Positions 7,120-9,965 of a DNA stretch of 9,965 nt are shown here, one piece after another. The notes beneath the pieces were generated by a model that worked only from the letters and a program-made list of their open reading frames with translations, was not told where the DNA came from and did no database searches. Location of the stretch: the NCBI GenBank assembly GCA_937895985.1, contig CALBKL010000057.1:1-9965 (forward strand), given 5' to 3'. The position numbers were made by a program, and so were the translations under genes. The number at the start of each line of letters is the position of its first letter. Within the stretch, counting starts at the first letter, position 1. The DNA is from an uncultured Solobacterium sp. (GTDB taxonomy: Bacteria > Bacillota_I > Bacilli_A > Erysipelotrichales > Erysipelotrichaceae).

Positions 7120-9193
7120 GAAGTTTGCCGTACTGCTTGTGTTATGTATGTTAGTTCCATTTGTTGGATGTAAAAAGAAAGTAACAGATACATTAAAAAA
7201 TGGTGAGTGGTTAACTGAAGTTACCAGACAAGCTGGTATTACTAACTACCAACAAGATGAACCATATTACTTAAATATTAGTTCAAATTCTCCTTATTTC
7301 AGTGTTGTACAGTCATCTGTTGAGTGGGAACTACTATCACCATCAAAAGCTTTTGATCCATCCGCAACATTAACAAGAGAAATGGTTGCGTATACATTGA
7401 TGAATCTTATCTCTAGAACACATGAAGGTTCATCAGATGTGATTAAAGACTTACAAGATTGTAGTTATCCAGACCAGGTCAAGGCTGCTGTAGCAAGTGG
7501 CTTAATGAGCCTTGATGAGCGCCAACGTTTTCGTCCAAAAGAAGTCATTTCAAAAGAGGAAGCTTTTGGATATTTAGCACAGGTTATCGATATTGTTAAT
7601 AAGCGTAAATTTACTGATACAAAAACAACAGTACAATTAAAAGATGATGTTCAATTTTCAGATGAAGAACCTAAACAGTTTGATGAGGAAACATTAACTG
7701 CATACTTTCAATCAGACTCTTCTATACAAAGTGGAATGTATATTACATATGATGATGCATATTATCGTGTATTAAATTGTGAATATACAAATCAAGGGAT
7801 TAAAACAAACTTAGAACTAGTAAAAATGGAAGATGTGATTGATCAGTTTGAGATACAGGGCGGTACGGATTTAGAGTTTAATCATGCAAGAATCTTTGAT
7901 GGTAATGGAAATGTCATACAGGAAGGGACAGAGCAGAATCATTCTCTGTCCCTAATGTCCACGAGTTTAATCAATCATACCTTTGATATAAAAGGATTTC
8001 GTGTATCACTAAAGGGTACGACTAGTTCGCTGCATGCGGAGGTATCTAAACAATTACAAATTGGTGGAATGTTATATGCAAATGCCGCATTAGATAATTT
8101 GCATATTCAATACAAGTGGGATAAGGATGAAGATGAAATTCAATATGGCTACTTAAAAGCAGAATTTACAACTTCAGAGAATATTGGCTTGCGAAATGGT
8201 ATGTATAAGGAGTTATACGGTGATTTTTCAAAACTAAATCCGAAGGATTTCATTAGTACAGTACAAAATATCTTTCAAACAAAGCAGGAAGTTTTGACTG
8301 ATACACTTACGCTTTGCACAGTTAAAATTCCTTTGCCAAATGCGCCTATGGTATCTGTCGTGATGAAGTTGAACTTAAATATATACGCAACTGGTAAAGC
8401 AGAATTAGCATTTGTGCAGAATCATGTCGTTGGATGCGAAATTCGCAATGGTAATATGCGTATTATTTCTGACCATAGTAAGAAAGCTACCGCATCAATT
8501 CGTGCTGAAACAGGTATTACACTTGGTACGAACCTAGCATTACATGCATTCAATCAAAATATAATGGATGCAGAGATTGATGCAGGTGCGAAAGGGTATT
8601 TCCATACTAAAACATATCTCTATAACGAAGAAGGGAAAGCAGAACCATTTGATATTGATGTGCAACCAGACCTTATGGAAGAGTTATCTGAAGGAAATCC
8701 TGATATCAAAGTATGTACAGAACTAAATGCATATTGGCTGTGTAATTTAAAACTGAATAGTAGTAATAGCTTAGCAGGAAGATTTGGTTTTAGCAGAAAT
8801 ATTCCTATTCTTAGTGAATCGAATGCACCCTTGTTTCCAAAGGGGAAAGTTACCTATGAAAACTGGATGAGTGTTGATCATTGCAGTTGCGAAGATAGAG
8901 AAAAAGTACCAAATGTAGAAGCAATACAGGTGAAAAAGAGAATTACATTAAAAGATTATTCATTAATTTCTGGTGTTGGGGTCAGCACACGTATACAAGT
9001 GACAGGTCTACCAGAAGGATATACTGTTGAAGACTTAATTTATATAAGTAAGAATACAGATATCGCTGAAGTTAGTTCAGCGGGTGAAGTAATTGGAAAA
9101 AAATCAGGTGGTACAGATATTGTGATACAAACAAAAGACAAAAAGCATCTCGTGCATTGTCATATATTGGTCGTTGAGATAAATCGGAAATGA
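7097..9193 (+). CDS. Predicted lipoprotein with SLH-like repeats and C-terminal Big_2-like domain, in type VII locus
   Basis: I do not recognise this 698-residue protein as a known secretion component. It starts with a lipoprotein signal: RK, then the hydrophobic run AVLLVLCMLV, then PFVGC with the lipidated Cys at 25. Two S-layer-homology-like repeats follow, one ending in FDPSATLTREMVAYTL (about 60-106) and one with FRPKEVISKEEAFGYL (about 114-166). Residues about 200-590 are a beta-rich region with no recognised domain. Residues about 607-695 look like a Big_2 immunoglobulin-like domain, with ISKNTDIAEVSSAGEVIGK. It should be anchored on the outer face of the membrane and reach into the wall. 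It overlaps the WXG100 gene by 23 bp and essC by 4 bp, implying coordinated translation with the motor. The start is uncertain: AGGA is only one base from ATG 7097. ATT 7115, overlapping the upstream TAG, would give a typical MRKF lipoprotein start. Confidence 0.75.
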   Translation: MHPVFSIRKFAVLLVLCMLVPFVGCKKKVTDTLKNGEWLTEVTRQAGITNYQQDEPYYLNISSNSPYFSVVQSSVEWELLSPSKAFDPSATLTREMVAYTLMNLISRTHEGSSDVIKDLQDCSYPDQVKAAVASGLMSLDERQRFRPKEVISKEEAFGYLAQVIDIVNKRKFTDTKTTVQLKDDVQFSDEEPKQFDEETLTAYFQSDSSIQSGMYITYDDAYYRVLNCEYTNQGIKTNLELVKMEDVIDQFEIQGGTDLEFNHARIFDGNGNVIQEGTEQNHSLSLMSTSLINHTFDIKGFRVSLKGTTSSLHAEVSKQLQIGGMLYANAALDNLHIQYKWDKDEDEIQYGYLKAEFTTSENIGLRNGMYKELYGDFSKLNPKDFISTVQNIFQTKQEVLTDTLTLCTVKIPLPNAPMVSVVMKLNLNIYATGKAELAFVQNHVVGCEIRNGNMRIISDHSKKATASIRAETGITLGTNLALHAFNQNIMDAEIDAGAKGYFHTKTYLYNEEGKAEPFDIDVQPDLMEELSEGNPDIKVCTELNAYWLCNLKLNSSNSLAGRFGFSRNIPILSESNAPLFPKGKVTYENWMSVDHCSCEDREKVPNVEAIQVKKRITLKDYSLISGVGVSTRIQVTGLPEGYTVEDLIYISKNTDIAEVSSAGEVIGKKSGGTDIVIQTKDKKHLVHCHILVVEINRK
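7924..7953. repeat. Perfect 10-bp inverted repeat inside the lipoprotein gene
   Basis: AGGGACAGAG (7924-7933) and CTCTGTCCCT (7944-7953) are perfect reverse complements separated by ten bases. They can form a stable intragenic hairpin. The reading frame passes through it without interruption, encoding about EGTEQNHSLSL. No T-run follows, so it is not an intrinsic terminator. It may be chance, or an RNA structure that tunes expression or stability of the downstream essC segment. Confidence 0.6.
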
Positions 9194-9965
9194 TTTTATA
9201 TACTGAATATAAAGATGAACTATGCTTGATATTGGTTGATGAGAATCGAGTAGAACATACAGTATTCGGTTCTCATTTTACGTTATATCAAAAAGAAAAC
9301 AGCGTTGTAATACAGGTTGTTGAAGATGGTGTTTCTTATCTGCTGCAACATGAACAATCGTGTATGATTCATGATATACGGTTTACAGCCATACCCTTAC
9401 TACAAGGATGGAGCCAATTTAAGTCATATTTTTATCAAGATACAATAGTGATTGGTACAGTCATGAATGATATAACTGTTTCTACAGAGTTATTAAATCG
9501 AAACGCTATTACGATACATTTTGATACAAAACAAATTGAAGTAAATTCTTCCATTCATGCATATATGAATCATAAGCGTATCCATAATGCGATATATAAA
9601 ATAGGAGATTTGCTAGAAACATATTATCTACGAATTCTATTTGAGGAAGATTTTATCATCGTAAACCATCCATCGAATACGAGTTGCCATTTAAGTAAGT
9701 TTACTCCTAAGACAACTATGTTATCTCCAATTCAATACGTAGATAGAACAACAATCTATCAACCAGAAATAATAAATGAATATACACTAACAGTAGATGA
9801 ACCTGAACATATCAGTCAATATGAAAAAAGGTCTGTTATCTTCTCTATAGGACCAGCAATTACAATGAGTTTAGCATCCATGAGTGGGGCATCTATTTCC
9901 ATGTATCGTGGATATATGAATGGTAGAGATATATTAGATATGTTACCGATGATTCTACTACCAAG
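9190..9965 (+). CDS. essC: EssC-type FtsK/SpoIIIE ATPase of type VII secretion, N-terminal part (runs off window)
   Basis: EssC is the membrane ATPase that drives export of WXG100 substrates. An open frame of 258 codons reaches the window edge without a stop. The start ATG 9190 overlaps the lipoprotein stop in an ATGA junction. Only a weak CGGA precedes it, so coupling is likely. Two beta-rich FHA-like modules cover about residues 1-165. The second contains HAYMNHKRIHNAIYKIGDLL, then LRILFEEDFIIVNHP, a pattern typical of EssC N-termini. After a linker, KRSVIFSIGPAITMSL (214-229) begins the first membrane segment and MLPMILLP a second. The ATPase domains lie beyond the window. ATA is used for 13 of 30 isoleucines, unlike nusA. 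The assignment rests on this architecture and on adjacency to two WXG100 genes. Confidence 0.87.
   Translation, partial: MILYTEYKDELCLILVDENRVEHTVFGSHFTLYQKENSVVIQVVEDGVSYLLQHEQSCMIHDIRFTAIPLLQGWSQFKSYFYQDTIVIGTVMNDITVSTELLNRNAITIHFDTKQIEVNSSIHAYMNHKRIHNAIYKIGDLLETYYLRILFEEDFIIVNHPSNTSCHLSKFTPKTTMLSPIQYVDRTTIYQPEIINEYTLTVDEPEHISQYEKRSVIFSIGPAITMSLASMSGASISMYRGYMNGRDILDMLPMILLP

Overview
The window is AT-rich, densely packed DNA in which every gene lies on the + strand. It looks like a low-GC Firmicute (Bacillota). The rimP-nusA-ylxR-infB-rbfA order, a Firmicutes-type GlpK and NusA with a long acidic tail all fit. I lean towards an Erysipelotrichia-like lineage, but that placement is inference from gene style, not a search result.

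Region 1 (19-1518) is a complete glycerol kinase gene. Its regulatory histidine position is occupied by tyrosine. Region 2 (1519-6460) is a transcription/translation operon. A near-consensus vegetative promoter (1543-1571) and a 5'-terminal stem-loop precede rimP, nusA, ylxR/rnpM, infB and rbfA, and a textbook intrinsic terminator closes the unit. The ylxQ and ylxP genes that commonly sit in this operon are absent. NusA carries a tail of more than 200 residues made of strongly charged blocks.

Region 3 (6461-9965) is the start of a type VII (ESX/WXG100) secretion locus, and its last gene runs off the window. It opens with a 26-bp palindrome abutting the first ribosome binding site. Two 99-residue WXG100 proteins follow, probably secreted as a heterodimer. 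Next comes a 698-residue predicted lipoprotein with two S-layer-homology-like repeats and a C-terminal Big_2-like domain, and then the N-terminal part of the EssC-type FtsK/SpoIIIE ATPase. The last three genes overlap each other (23 and 4 bp), so they are probably co-translated. The lipoprotein is therefore a strong candidate for a lineage-specific secretion component. The ATA isoleucine codon is common in essC but I found none in nusA, which marks a shift in expression level or ancestry between the two regions.

The least understood and most interesting parts are the lipoprotein embedded between the substrates and the motor ATPase, and the palindrome that may control the locus.
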